Shown here one piece after another: positions 33,992 through 43,336 of a DNA stretch of 64,000 bases (position 1 is the first letter of the stretch; each line of letters opens with the position of its first letter). Origin of the DNA: Planctomycetota bacterium (GTDB taxonomy: Bacteria > Planctomycetota > UBA1135 > GCA-002686595). The position numbers were made by a program, and so were the translations under genes. The stretch is from contig JAJDEU010000027.1 of the NCBI GenBank assembly GCA_029259635.1, forward strand, positions 107,450 to 171,449, in the 5' to 3' direction. A model generated the notes under the pieces. The model saw only the letters and a program-made list of their open reading frames with translations. It was not told the origin of the DNA and searched no databases.

Positions 33992-35374
33992 CTAGAAAGC
34001 GCGATCTAGCAGGACGAGTGTCGAGGGATCGCCAGAAATAAAGCGTCCCGTCGTGCTGTCGAAGAAGATGCCTTGCATGGCAAGCGAAACGGATTCGACG
34101 CCAGCACCGAGCTCCATGATCGGAATCGAGATGTCCCTTTTCGAGCCTCCGAGTTTTCCAAGGAACCGAATCTGAGCTGGGTTCACGAGATGGAACGGGC
34201 CGTTCAGGCCCGGAATGATCGAGGTCACGTCGTACTGCCCAAAGACGGCCCAGATGAAATCGTCTGCCATTCCGGTAAACGTCAGCTCCACCGACTGGCC
34301 TTCGCGCACGGCCCAAGTAATCGGATCGTCCAGGTTGACGAACATGTCGGGTACGTCGGGAACCGGGAGCTTGCGGATTGTGAAGCCCCGCGGAAGTTCG
34401 GAGTCCAGAGCGAGGTTTCCGGCTTGAATGTCGGTAAGAGCTCCGTCGAGACCCGCGCCGCAGTTGACGCCCGGATCCTCACCACCTAATCCGAAGCGCA
34501 GATCTACATCGGTCAAAGTGACAAGCGGATCATCGACGATTCCTTCGACCAGTCGAAGCGCCGTTCCGCCGTTCGAAGAGGCAAAGCAATTGCCACCGCT
34601 GTCGATCTTTCCCCACCCGCCGGCTCCACCCCACATGAATCCTCCGAAGGCTTGAAGCGAGCCGCCCGAGATGACAACGCCGTCGCCTCCAGCCGTCGTT
34701 GGAGTGGATAAGATTCCCGGAACAAGCCCGTTCACAAAAGCGCCATCTCCACCGCGAATCAAGGAGTCGTGCAGAATGACTGCCGTATCGACGAAGAGGG
34801 CTGCCGTTCCTCCAGCCAATCCCAAGTAGCCGTTCTCGCCGCGAACCGCCGACCTTGAGAAGACCAGTGACCTCGACCCAATGGCAAAGACGCCCACCGG
34901 TGTTGGCGTCGGTGAAACCTCACCGACGAGGCCATCTCGATCGAAGAACGTATCCTCGACGATGACCGGCCCCATGCAAGAGGTGACTTGGAGTGCCGGT
35001 TGACTCTCGGTGCCGAGCGAATAAACCGTCAGTGCTCGAATCTGGACGGATTGACTTGCGCTCAGATTGCGCACCCAAATCGGACCGGTGAAGGGATTGT
35101 TCCCCGGTGTGCCGATGATCGTCATGTCCGGCTGCCCGATGACGGTTAACGATTTGCTCTGAATCGTGAACGACCCGTAGTGGTCGTTGTTCGTTCGATG
35201 GCGAATGAGAACGACGTCGCCGTCCGAAGCCGCATCAACCGCGGGTTGGATATCAGAGAAGTGAGCGCCGGCTGAGCTATCCGAATCGACCACCCAAACT
35301 TTTTGGGCGTCGACCGGGAGAGACAAAAGTACTGCACCTAGTAGCGCGGACGTGAACGTGAATAGATTCTTCAT
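33992..35374 (-). CDS. Secreted beta-helix-type protein (paralogue of 35838 gene)
   Basis: About 460 residues from the ATG at 35374, which starts a clear signal peptide (FTFTSALLGAVLLSLPVDA). The mature N-terminus WVVDSDSSAGAHFSDIQPAV followed by DAASDGDVVLIR is the pectate-lyase-like beta-helix opening seen in many secreted planctomycete proteins. The middle is Gly-rich with repeated strand-turn patterns, and the last ~110 residues form a separate domain. It is divergent from, and paralogous to, the gene at 35838. Probably extracellular; no enzymatic motif is identified. Confidence 0.78.
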   Translation of the reverse strand: MKNLFTFTSALLGAVLLSLPVDAQKVWVVDSDSSAGAHFSDIQPAVDAASDGDVVLIRHRTNNDHYGSFTIQSKSLTVIGQPDMTIIGTPGNNPFTGPIWVRNLSASQSVQIRALTVYSLGTESQPALQVTSCMGPVIVEDTFFDRDGLVGEVSPTPTPVGVFAIGSRSLVFSRSAVRGENGYLGLAGGTAALFVDTAVILHDSLIRGGDGAFVNGLVPGILSTPTTAGGDGVVISGGSLQAFGGFMWGGAGGWGKIDSGGNCFASSNGGTALRLVEGIVDDPLVTLTDVDLRFGLGGEDPGVNCGAGLDGALTDIQAGNLALDSELPRGFTIRKLPVPDVPDMFVNLDDPITWAVREGQSVELTFTGMADDFIWAVFGQYDVTSIIPGLNGPFHLVNPAQIRFLGKLGGSKRDISIPIMELGAGVESVSLAMQGIFFDSTTGRFISGDPSTLVLLDRAF

Positions 35375-35837
35375 GGCTCTCCTCCTCGGATTGAAGATCG
35401 TCGCGACCGAACAAACCAAAAGTGGTTCCACCAGCTCGCGCACGGAACATCGTCAATGCAATCCGTGTGCCTCCGCAGTGCACACGCGCTATGCCGTGCG
35501 CGGCAGCACGATTGATCGTTATCACACGAAGCGATTCGATGAATCGTTCGATTGCGACCCATCGTTCGCTACTTGTTCTGCGAACAGGCAGTGCGCGATT
35601 TGAATGGTGCGGAGTCGCCAGTGTCGAAGGAATGGGGTCGGGCTTTGTCAGTGCTAACCACCGTTATTGACTCCCTATTCGATCGACGAGGCCAAGCTGT
35701 AAAGATTCGGACGGAATAGAAGAGGTGCTGTCGTTCTTGCGAAGTGGGTGCCTAGTTAACTGTGGCCCGAAACCTCGAATAGATAGCTAACGCGGACTTT
35801 CTCGGGCACCCCTCACATTAAAGCAGAGGCTTCAATC
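35375..35837. promoter_or_regulatory. Divergent intergenic region between two beta-helix paralogues
   Basis: 463 bp with no credible gene. It must carry promoters for both flanking secreted-protein genes. A small palindrome, CGATTC-GAT-GAATCG (35532-35546), lies near the middle and could be an operator. No other clear structure is seen. Confidence 0.4.
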
Positions 35838-37130
35838 ATGAATTTACGACTGCCCGTCGCGTTCTTATTGCTCTTAACTCCGGGCGCCTTCGCCGACACG
35901 ATCCTCGTCGATGCGAACAATGGTCCGGGCACGGACTTCGTTGAACTACAACCCGCGATTGACGAGGCGGTAGCCGGAGACGTGATTCAAATTCTTCCCG
36001 GGACCTACCGAAGCTTTCGTTTGACGAAAGGAGTCACACTGCTCGGTCAGATTGGTGTACTCGCAGGGGCTGATTCAATCGTCAGCGACGTACCCGCTGG
36101 AGAGGTTGCGGTGCTTTCGAATTTGCACATCGACGGATCCATGGACGTCACCAACTGCGCGGGCAGCGTGTTCTTCGACCTCGTCATCCTCGCCGCGAAC
36201 GGGCCGATCACGGGCCCCGGCGACGAGTGGGTGCTCGACGTGACCGGCAGCACGGACGTGCGCTCCCGACAGTTTGGCGTCAATCCGGGCATCGGAAGCG
36301 GTCGCGGCGGAGTGCGCGTGATCAACTCCAGATTTGAATGCGACGGCGGCGTCTTCGACGGGTCACGCGGAGTTGCGGGTACATCGCTCACTCCGAATGG
36401 TGGAGCGGGCGGCATCGGCCTCCTGTGCGGCCCGGGCAGCAACGTACACATCGCTTTCTCACGCATGCGCGGTGGCGACGGAGGCGACGCGCTCTTTTCA
36501 CCGGGCGCGGGACATCTCGGCGGCGATGGTGGACTGGGCGTGCTCGTCGAGAACGGAGGAGTCTTTCGATTCGACGGCAACATTCAAAACGAGATCGACG
36601 GCGGGCGGGCCGGCCCGGGAGCGGATGGGCTCTTTGGCGACTGCGCGGTATTCGGTGCAGCTGGCGTCGGACTCCAGACCGGAACAGCGCTCGATCCGGG
36701 TGGAATAGCTTCGGTCACCGACACCATTCGCATCGACGGCGGCCTTCACTTCTGCGGAACTCGCGGTAACCCCACGGCGAACTTCGGCGGAGTTCAGAGC
36801 CGACCGGTTCTCGACGTCGCGCTTCATATCGAACAGTTTTTCGCGCCACAGATCGGCTTCGAGACGCATGGCAAGCCGGGCTCTTTCGCGGTAGTCAGTT
36901 TCGGCTTCGAGCCCGAGATTACTCCCATGGTCGGAATCGTTACGCCCCTCCTGACGACTCCGTTCTTCACGAAGTTTCAGGGCTTCATCGGACCTGGCGG
37001 CATGAAGTCGTTCCGAGTAACGCCGATGGGTCCACTGCCTTTCGGTGAGCTGCTCATCGTTCAATCCGCTACGCTCGAGCCCGACCAGACCATTCACTTC
37101 TCGAACTCGTCGTCATTCGTCTTGTTCTAG
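35838..37130 (+). CDS. Secreted beta-helix-type protein (paralogue of 33992 gene)
   Basis: 430 residues with a signal peptide ending GAFA. The mature start TILVDANNGPGTDFVELQPA and EAVAGDVIQILPGTY align with the opening of the divergent neighbour. The interior is Gly-rich with beta-helix turns (GGDGGLGVLVENGG), and the C-terminal third contains PMVGIVTPLLTTPFFTKFQG. Likely exported to the cell surface or medium. No catalytic residues are identified. Confidence 0.78.
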   Translation: MNLRLPVAFLLLLTPGAFADTILVDANNGPGTDFVELQPAIDEAVAGDVIQILPGTYRSFRLTKGVTLLGQIGVLAGADSIVSDVPAGEVAVLSNLHIDGSMDVTNCAGSVFFDLVILAANGPITGPGDEWVLDVTGSTDVRSRQFGVNPGIGSGRGGVRVINSRFECDGGVFDGSRGVAGTSLTPNGGAGGIGLLCGPGSNVHIAFSRMRGGDGGDALFSPGAGHLGGDGGLGVLVENGGVFRFDGNIQNEIDGGRAGPGADGLFGDCAVFGAAGVGLQTGTALDPGGIASVTDTIRIDGGLHFCGTRGNPTANFGGVQSRPVLDVALHIEQFFAPQIGFETHGKPGSFAVVSFGFEPEITPMVGIVTPLLTTPFFTKFQGFIGPGGMKSFRVTPMGPLPFGELLIVQSATLEPDQTIHFSNSSSFVLF

Positions 37131-37149
37131 AGGAAGCGACGTCGAGCCC

Positions 37150-38181
37150 TCACCGCCACGCGAACTCAGCGATGATCGGTAAGTGATCGGATTTGGTTGC
37201 TGGACCGGTCCTGAAATCGAGGGCGGCGAGTTCGCGGCTGTACAGGATGTGGTCGATGGCGAACCAAAACAGCTTCATGGGCTGCTTGTTCATCGGCCAG
37301 GTGAGGAGCGCGTGGCCGTTGATTTCTTCGGAGGCACTGGTAAGGCCGAAGTCGCGAAAGCGCTGCATGAAAGCGCTGCGCGGTGTCGCATTGAAGTCCC
37401 CCGCCACAATCATCGGGAGCTCTTCTTTTCGTATCCAGTCGAGAATGTCCGCTCTTGCCGAATAGGAGCGCATAAAAGGCGCGCGTGGAAAAGCGACAGG
37501 CGAGTGAATCCCATAGATGGCCAGTTCGCGTCCCTGCCACAAGACGGGTAGCCGAACCTGGGGGGGTGAGTAATTGCAGTTGAAGGTTTCTGCCGCTCCA
37601 GCGGGCTCGACTCGCGACCATATCGCGAGCCTGGTTCTGCCTTTATTGATGCCCGATCGGATCCTCGGAATCCCCATCGCGCGGTGCGGATAGTCTTCAC
37701 GAAACCACGCGTTCAAGCGCTTCTCCCAGTTAGTGGTGATTTCGGAAAAGACGAAGACATCTGCGTCGAGTTCCAGGAGCGAAGCTCGCATCAAGGGATC
37801 GCGATTATTCCATGCGGCGAGGTTTACCGACGCCACGCGGATGGCCGGACCGGTTTCCCTCACGATGTGTGCGCCGGGATTCAAGTGCCCCCAAGCCTCC
37901 GGGACCAAGAAGACGAGCGCCACCGTGAACAACACCCTCGCCGGCCAGCGATGCTTTCGAACGGCCGCGAATATCGCCACCAATCCCGCAAGCAAGCCGC
38001 CGAGTATCCATGCAACGGCGACGGCTTCCGCCACGAAACCTATGTGACTCCGAAGCCCGGGCTCCGATCCGCCCACGTACGGCCCGACGATTCCGAACAG
38101 TGCGGCGACGAGCGCGGTTGCTGCGGCCAGCCAGGCGGCGGCGACTTCGCACTTGCGCGCGGTTCTCGATGGGGCGTTCAA
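37150..38181 (-). CDS. Membrane-anchored endonuclease/exonuclease/phosphatase family protein
   Basis: 343 residues. Three N-terminal membrane helices (about residues 13-34, 46-66 and 76-95) are followed by an EEP domain. Its motifs are VASVNLAAWN (about 118-127), the metal-binding glutamate in VFVFSEI, IYGIHSP, IVAGDFNATP, FAIDHILYS and the terminal KSDHLPIIAEF. All metal and catalytic positions appear intact. Such proteins cleave phosphodiesters in nucleic acids or lipids, and the membrane anchor favours an outward-facing role. It is divergent from slyX. Confidence 0.87.
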   Translation of the reverse strand: MNAPSRTARKCEVAAAWLAAATALVAALFGIVGPYVGGSEPGLRSHIGFVAEAVAVAWILGGLLAGLVAIFAAVRKHRWPARVLFTVALVFLVPEAWGHLNPGAHIVRETGPAIRVASVNLAAWNNRDPLMRASLLELDADVFVFSEITTNWEKRLNAWFREDYPHRAMGIPRIRSGINKGRTRLAIWSRVEPAGAAETFNCNYSPPQVRLPVLWQGRELAIYGIHSPVAFPRAPFMRSYSARADILDWIRKEELPMIVAGDFNATPRSAFMQRFRDFGLTSASEEINGHALLTWPMNKQPMKLFWFAIDHILYSRELAALDFRTGPATKSDHLPIIAEFAWR

Positions 38182-38344
38182 TCATTCACCAGTTGGGGAA
38201 GCTCACTTCAACCGGGTTCGGCCGATGAGCTTGCGGGGTACGCGAGGTCTCGCATTCAAGTTAGAGGCGATCGAAAAGGGCTTTGGGTTCGGGAAGGCGA
38301 TCGAAGCGAGCGGGGACGGCGCGCGATCGGGTAGGCTGCTCGCT

Positions 38345-38596
38345 ATGAGTGAGTCGTCGCAGCCCCCCGCTAATGAGCCCGAACGCGGCCCCTCCGCCGT
38401 ACAGGTCGAGTTGGAGATGAAGCTGGGCTTCCTCGAGCGCACGATCGAAGAGCTCAATGAAGTCATCCTCGATCAGAATAACGCGATCGAAAAACTAGCG
38501 AGGCGCATCGAGAAACTTGAGCAGCGCACCACATCGTCCTCCGACTCTCAATCCGAACCGAGCGACCCCTACGCGGAACGCCCACCGCACTATTAA
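38345..38596 (+). CDS. slyX: SlyX family protein
   Basis: An 83-residue coiled-coil protein. The core from about residue 24 (KLGFLERTIEELNEVILDQ, then NAIEKLARRIEKLEQR) is the SlyX heptad pattern, and the C-terminus PYAERPPHY matches the family's conserved PPHY end. The ATG at 38345 is chosen because the upstream part of the frame is not SlyX-like. Its molecular role is not known in any organism. It converges on the VOC gene and overlaps its 3' end by 4 bp. Confidence 0.85.
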   Translation: MSESSQPPANEPERGPSAVQVELEMKLGFLERTIEELNEVILDQNNAIEKLARRIEKLEQRTTSSSDSQSEPSDPYAERPPHY

Positions 38597-39027
38597 AGTG
38601 GGGTGTCTTCAGCCTCGCCGTAGTGACGGATCTCGATGACGTTTCCATCACGATCGTGAAAGTAGCCCGATTCGGCCGCATTGCCTCGCGCGCCGAACGG
38701 ACCGTCGCCGCCGGGCACGAAGTCGATCCCGCGGGCGTCGAGCTTCTTGGCTATGGTCGCATAGTCGACGGTGCTCACCGAGAGGCACAGGTGATTGATG
38801 GCCGTCCCCGCTCCTTCGCCGCCTCGCGTGAACTTGCTCACTTTCGGCGCGATCTCGCGCGCCATCAAATCCAAGATGGTCCCGTCGTTGATTCGGACAC
38901 TCGGAAACATCGCGGCCCCCGCACGAAACTCGTCACGGCGAACGGCATCGAGCCCGAGGACATCAACGTAGAAATCCAGCGCTTGCTCTGAGTTCTCGAC
39001 CCACAACACGACATGATCGATGTTCAT
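38593..39027 (-). CDS. VOC (glyoxalase/bleomycin resistance) family protein
   Basis: A 144-residue vicinal-oxygen-chelate fold protein with two beta-alpha-beta-beta-beta modules. The metal-ligand positions are the histidine in MNIDHVVLWV, the histidine in NHLCLSV and the glutamate near the end in GNVIEIRHY. It could be a dioxygenase, lyase or resistance protein; the substrate is not predictable. The C-terminal end overlaps the convergent slyX by 4 bp. Confidence 0.85.
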   Translation of the reverse strand: MNIDHVVLWVENSEQALDFYVDVLGLDAVRRDEFRAGAAMFPSVRINDGTILDLMAREIAPKVSKFTRGGEGAGTAINHLCLSVSTVDYATIAKKLDARGIDFVPGGDGPFGARGNAAESGYFHDRDGNVIEIRHYGEAEDTPL

Positions 39028-39065
39028 GTGCGGATTCTAGCACCGCGCGGGTCCCGTTCGCGCTC

Positions 39066-40208
39066 CTACTGCCCGCTCTTCAAGCAGCGCAATAAGCCGT
39101 CATGCGCGCCGAACCAAACCCGGTCGCCGCGCACGGTCGGAGAACTCCAAACCGTCGCACCGATTTCATAACGCCACTGGATCTCGCCGCTTTGTCGATC
39201 GACTGCGAACATCGCGCCGGGTTCATCGCCGCCGGAACCTTCCCCGCCGACAAGGAGCTGATCGCCGACGATCGCGGCGCTTCCGAGCACGCGGCCTTTT
39301 AGATCCGCTCGCCAGATGAGCGCGCCGTCCGCACACGCGAGCGCGTAGAGCGAGTGATCGTCGGAACCGACATAGAGCGTACCGTCTGCGGTCGAGATCG
39401 CCGGCGAGGAGAAGACAGTCCCGCCCGTCTCGAAACGCCAGCGCTCTTCGCCGGTCTCGACGTCGATCGCGTAGACGTTGCGGTCGTCGGAGCCGATGAA
39501 CGCGAGGCCGTCGTGAATCGCGGGTGACGACCAGACCGTGTCGTTCGTGGTGAACTGCCAGCGCAGCGCGCCGGTCTTCAGATCGAGTGCATAGACCTTG
39601 CCGTCGCGCGAACCGATCACGACAAGTCCGTTGGCGACTCCGGGCGAAGACAGAATTTCACCGCCCGTCGCGAACTTCCAGACGAGCTCGCCACTCATCG
39701 CGTCGACCGCGTAGACGTGATGATCGAAAGCGCCGAAGACGCAGATTCCGTCGACGATCGCCGGCGACGACTGCTCGCCACCACCGCCGAGCTTAATCGA
39801 CCAGCGCGGCTCGCCGGTTTTCATGTCGAGCGCGTAGAACCGATCGTCATCCGCACCGAAGTAGACCAGCCCGTTCGCCACCGACGGCGATGCGCGCACC
39901 AAGCCGTCAACGAAGAAGCGCCAGCGCTCCTCGCCGGTCTCGGCATCGAGCGCGTAGAGATGGTTCTCGAACGTTCCGCAGTAGACGGTGTCTCCGATCA
40001 CCGTTGGCGAAGACTCGATCGAGCCGCCGGTGTCGAAACTCCAGACGAGCTCTGGGTTCGCGATCGGGGCTGCGTTCGGATGAACGCCCGTGTGCGCCGG
40101 ATCGCCGCGGAAGTGCGTCCAATCGGAAGTCATCGGTGCGTGAAGGCTCTGGCAACCTGTGAGGACGGCGAGGATGGAGAGGAGAAAGAAGCGGGCAACT
40201 GCGGGCAT
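39066..40208 (-). CDS. PQQ-type beta-propeller lipoprotein (BamB-like)
   Basis: 380 residues. A lipoprotein signal with the lipobox LTGC (residues ~16-19) is followed by at least seven repeats of the form V-Y-A-L-D-x-x-T-G-E-x-x-W-R-F (VYAIDVETGEERWRFETGG and similar). This is an eight-blade PQQ-like propeller. BamB, the outer-membrane assembly lipoprotein, has this fold, but an enzymatic or other scaffolding role is equally possible. No PQQ ligands are evident. Confidence 0.83.
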   Translation of the reverse strand: MPAVARFFLLSILAVLTGCQSLHAPMTSDWTHFRGDPAHTGVHPNAAPIANPELVWSFDTGGSIESSPTVIGDTVYCGTFENHLYALDAETGEERWRFFVDGLVRASPSVANGLVYFGADDDRFYALDMKTGEPRWSIKLGGGGEQSSPAIVDGICVFGAFDHHVYAVDAMSGELVWKFATGGEILSSPGVANGLVVIGSRDGKVYALDLKTGALRWQFTTNDTVWSSPAIHDGLAFIGSDDRNVYAIDVETGEERWRFETGGTVFSSPAISTADGTLYVGSDDHSLYALACADGALIWRADLKGRVLGSAAIVGDQLLVGGEGSGGDEPGAMFAVDRQSGEIQWRYEIGATVWSSPTVRGDRVWFGAHDGLLRCLKSGQ

Positions 40209-40315
40209 AACGGCAACGCTTTGTCGTGGATCAACAGTGTCGTGAAACAGCGCGATCCTGGAACGGGCTGTCGCAGATCGGACAGCGAGCAGTTTACTCG
40301 AACAACCAGGCGGAG

Positions 40316-41887
40316 CTAATCGTCGAGCACCAGCTCATGCCAGATGCTGATCGACTTCTGAGGTCCTCGATCACCTGCCGCTCCGTTCCAGATCGCGCAG
40401 GCGACCAGCACGCTCTCTCCGGGATCGATGGCGATCTCGTCGCTGCCCTTCGGTAAAAGTTGGCGCGACAGAACGACCGACCATTCTCCGTCATGCCACT
40501 GGGGGCGAATGTGAACTTCGGACTCATTGCGCTCGGCATCCTCGACGGTTTCGATGCCGCGCACCGTCATGCTCTCGACTTTCTCGGAGACCAGCGGGCG
40601 CGCGCCGAGCAAGTGGTACACCGGCTGGCTTCGGCCGACTTCGCCCACGCGCGTGGTCGTCGAGAGATTGGGGTCCGTGGGGTCGAGGTCCAGCGCACCC
40701 GCGACGTCGGACACGTTGATCGATTTCCAGTGCCAGATACTTGTCGGGTCGCTCGCGGAGCCCATCCCAAAGAGCGGTGGCGCGGAAGCGCGCGAGAGCT
40801 GGAGCGCAGCCGCATCGACTCGCGTCGCATCGCTCAAGGTGGTCGTCTTGCCGGTTACGTCCGGCCAGCGCAGGCGAATCGCGATGGACTCGCCGTCATG
40901 CACGGCGCCGATGGTCGCGTAGACAACCGACTCGTCGCGCCACCAGAGCGGAGCGAGCACCAGGTTGACCTCTTCGCTCGCTTGCCAGCCTTGATCATCG
41001 GGACTGAGCGGGAGCGGCGTATTCACGCGCCGCACGCGCAGCCTCTTGGCGACCTGTACCAGCCGCTTGTCCGTTTGATCGGGAATCATCTCCTGAACAT
41101 GAGCGACGAGAGACGAGAGCTCGAGCTCGCTGAACTCCGTCGCTGGCATCGCCGACCCCGGCATGCCCGCGCTGATCCGCCACGCGAGTTCGCGCTTCGT
41201 CGTTCCGCCTTTAATCAGGCCGGCCGTCAGATCGCGCGCCCAATTCAATCCGCCATCCTGATTCACGCGCGGCTCGCGCTGTCCCTGCCCGTGCAGTCCG
41301 TGGCACGGCGCACAGTTCTGTCCGTAGAGCGACTGACCCAAGTTCTTATCGACGGTGCTCACAGCGGTCGGAAAACCGATGACATCGCCCGGTTCGAACT
41401 CTTCCGCGGCTCGACGGCGCGCTTCCGCCACAGTGAGCGGATGCTCGCCATCGCGCGACTGCTCGAGAATGCGGTCCGCGCTGCCGAGGACGGCGAGCTT
41501 GCGAACGTGGATCGCGAGGTTGCGGAGGTCCGCGTCGCCCAGCCAGTCCCACGACGGCATCGACGAGCCGGGCATACCGCGCTTCATGGTCGCGATGAGG
41601 TCTTCTTCGCGCGGGACTTGGTTCGCCGTACTGACCAGGCGGAACTGCCCCGATTCAAAGCTGCGCGCCGGTGGAAAGAGGAATGGTGATGCGGGGCCGT
41701 CCGCTCTTCCCTCCACGCCGTGGCAGACCGCGCAGTGAGTCTCGAAGAGCATGGCACCGCGGTCCGAGTCGAGCACGATGGCCGGAGCTTCGGGGCTGTT
41801 GGTCGGGCTCTCGGTTTGCTGGCAAGCCGTGAACAGAGCGGGAAGTAGGGCGAGGCTGAAGCTCGCGATGGTGTTCGAAGTCGTCAT
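40316..41887 (-). CDS. Di-heme cytochrome c with ethylbenzene-dehydrogenase-type heme domain
   Basis: About 523 residues from the ATG at 41887, which starts a lipoprotein-like signal (LALLPALFTAC). In-frame ATGs at 41917 and further upstream are alternatives. Two cytochrome c domains carry CAVCH (about residue 50) and CAPCH (about residue 189), each followed by GMPGSSMP or GMPGSAMP with the axial methionine. Residues ~300-520 resemble the b-heme domain found in ethylbenzene dehydrogenase gamma-like proteins. It is probably a periplasmic electron carrier; the partner enzyme is not in the window. Confidence 0.8.
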   Translation of the reverse strand: MTTSNTIASFSLALLPALFTACQQTESPTNSPEAPAIVLDSDRGAMLFETHCAVCHGVEGRADGPASPFLFPPARSFESGQFRLVSTANQVPREEDLIATMKRGMPGSSMPSWDWLGDADLRNLAIHVRKLAVLGSADRILEQSRDGEHPLTVAEARRRAAEEFEPGDVIGFPTAVSTVDKNLGQSLYGQNCAPCHGLHGQGQREPRVNQDGGLNWARDLTAGLIKGGTTKRELAWRISAGMPGSAMPATEFSELELSSLVAHVQEMIPDQTDKRLVQVAKRLRVRRVNTPLPLSPDDQGWQASEEVNLVLAPLWWRDESVVYATIGAVHDGESIAIRLRWPDVTGKTTTLSDATRVDAAALQLSRASAPPLFGMGSASDPTSIWHWKSINVSDVAGALDLDPTDPNLSTTTRVGEVGRSQPVYHLLGARPLVSEKVESMTVRGIETVEDAERNESEVHIRPQWHDGEWSVVLSRQLLPKGSDEIAIDPGESVLVACAIWNGAAGDRGPQKSISIWHELVLDD

Positions 41888-42094
41888 AGAGTTGGTGGGC
41901 AGTTGAGCCGTGCTCATTGTCTCAGCGTCCCGAACGCGATGCACGCATGCACTTCGCTTCAGTTCGTAGATCTCGTTGAATGCGAGCGCAGAACGCGCTG
42001 GTAGACTTCGCGCTGGAAGGCGGGCTGAGAATGCGCTCAGCACAATGCAGTCCGATCCTTACGCGTCCTGTTTCCGCCCGAGATTCTTGGCCCA

Positions 42095-42481
42095 ATGAGC
42101 GAACCCACCGCTTCCGAAGTCCGCAAGGCACTGCTTCACTTTGACAGTCGCCACCAGAAGATCGTCTCCGGTTTACTCGTCGAGATGATGAAGAATCCGA
42201 CTCGCGTGAGAGAGCGCGATTGGGTGATCGAGCAGTTGGCTGAGTTGACTCTGCTGACAGGGGATTTCGAGGATGCGACGCCGGAGAGCGGAGCGGCGGC
42301 TGTGCGAGAGTTCGTGCGCGAGCACGCGGACGAGATTCTGAATGCGAGCTTTCTGCTCTTTCAACGCGTCGGAATGGACCTCGCTCCTCGGGCGGCGGAG
42401 GGGTTCACGTTGGAGGACGCGGTTAAGTGCGGGCTCGACTATTTTCCGGCGACGGGGAACGGCGCGGGCGACAGCGCTTAA
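42095..42481 (+). CDS. Conserved-looking hypothetical protein, 128 aa
   Basis: A soluble, mostly helical 128-residue protein that I do not recognise. It has no signal peptide, membrane segment or cysteine-metal motif. Residues ~13-60 (LHFDSRHQKIVSGLLVEM) look like two amphipathic helices. It is oriented away from the cytochrome gene and followed by a long gap. Codon pattern and a clean ATG support it as a real gene. Confidence 0.6.
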   Translation: MSEPTASEVRKALLHFDSRHQKIVSGLLVEMMKNPTRVRERDWVIEQLAELTLLTGDFEDATPESGAAAVREFVREHADEILNASFLLFQRVGMDLAPRAAEGFTLEDAVKCGLDYFPATGNGAGDSA

Positions 42482-42841
42482 TAAGCAGGCGCCCGGATAG
42501 CGTTCGTCATTCTGGGGAAATGCGCTAACCAAGTCGGTGAGTCGAGCGAGCGTCTCCGTCACGGAAGACCGCTACGCGCGCTTTACGGCCGTTTTCGTAC
42601 TCGAAGTGAAACCGATCTCGTTCCGACTCGGTTCTTGAGTGTCGTTTAGACAGCATCTGCATCGACGCCACTTGCCGCTCGACTTGGCCGTTCGACTTGG
42701 CCGTTCGACTTGGCCGCTCGACTTGGCCGCTCGACATGTTTTCGAGCGTCCATTGGAACGGCGCTCTTAGGCAAGTGGCAATCGGCAGTGCAATTCACTG
42801 GGACATGCGTTCGCGCATCAGCAATAGGAAGAACCACACTC
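42482..42841. other. Intergenic region with tandem 13-bp repeat
   Basis: 360 bp with no credible gene. Its main feature is a five-unit 13-bp tandem repeat (42674-42738). The remainder should include the promoter of the secreted protein at 42842. Confidence 0.5.
42674..42738. repeat. Five tandem 13-bp repeats
   Basis: Five head-to-tail copies of GCCGYTCGACTTG; units 2 and 3 have T at position 5, and the last ends ACATG. The 13-bp unit is not a multiple of three and no real gene covers it. Such an array can bind a regulator repeatedly or simply be a slippage-prone minisatellite. There are no spacers, so it is not a CRISPR array. Confidence 0.85.
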
Positions 42842-43336
42842 ATGCATCTTCGCAAATTTAGCCTCTACCTCGTCATCGGCATGCTCATCTCAGGAGCGAG
42901 CGCACCGCTCTTCGCCGACTCCGAACCCTGCTTCACGTTGATCCCCAAACCCCTTGCAGAGCCCTCTGGTCCACTCTTTTGCTCTTGTAATCCGAGCGAT
43001 TCCATTAGCTTTGGAGTTGGATCGAAGCTCGGCAAAATGACGATCGGTCGGCCCGGCATGCCCCTCGGTGGCGGTCCGGCAAACTGCTATCAGACGACGA
43101 TTCTCGCGGAGAACGTAAACACCATTTCCAGCGGTGGGCCGGTGACGGTCACCTCCATGATGGTCAACTCCACGATCACGAATCGAAAGTGCGATACGTC
43201 GGGCTGCCATTCCGTCTTGTTCGGACTCATTAAATGGGGCGGAGCAGAGTGCGTAACAGAGAGCAGCTTTATGGGAGCGCCCATCCAATCTTGGAAGGCT
43301 TCTGGAACCTGCGAGGACCCGGCCCCCGAGGCTTAG
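42842..43336 (+). CDS. Secreted cysteine-rich protein, function unknown
   Basis: 164 residues from the ATG at 42842, with a signal peptide (YLVIGMLISGASAPLFA). The mature part has eight cysteines (in EPC, FCSC, NCY, RKC, SGC, EC and TC contexts), enough for four disulfides. It also has beta-rich Thr/Ser/Val segments (GGPVTVTSMMVNSTITN). No family is recognised. The frame is open upstream across the tandem repeat but is not plausible there. Likely exported. Confidence 0.6.
   Translation: MHLRKFSLYLVIGMLISGASAPLFADSEPCFTLIPKPLAEPSGPLFCSCNPSDSISFGVGSKLGKMTIGRPGMPLGGGPANCYQTTILAENVNTISSGGPVTVTSMMVNSTITNRKCDTSGCHSVLFGLIKWGGAECVTESSFMGAPIQSWKASGTCEDPAPEA

Noticed and set aside
33893..37165. A shared 16-bp stretch (CTCACCGCCACGCGAA) near 33893 and 37149, which might mean a duplicated endonuclease end
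   Set aside because: One such match is expected by chance in 64 kb of GC-rich DNA, and the frames around it are not similar.
42674..42738. Possible CRISPR array
   Set aside because: The 13-bp units are head to tail with no spacers, and there are no cas genes.
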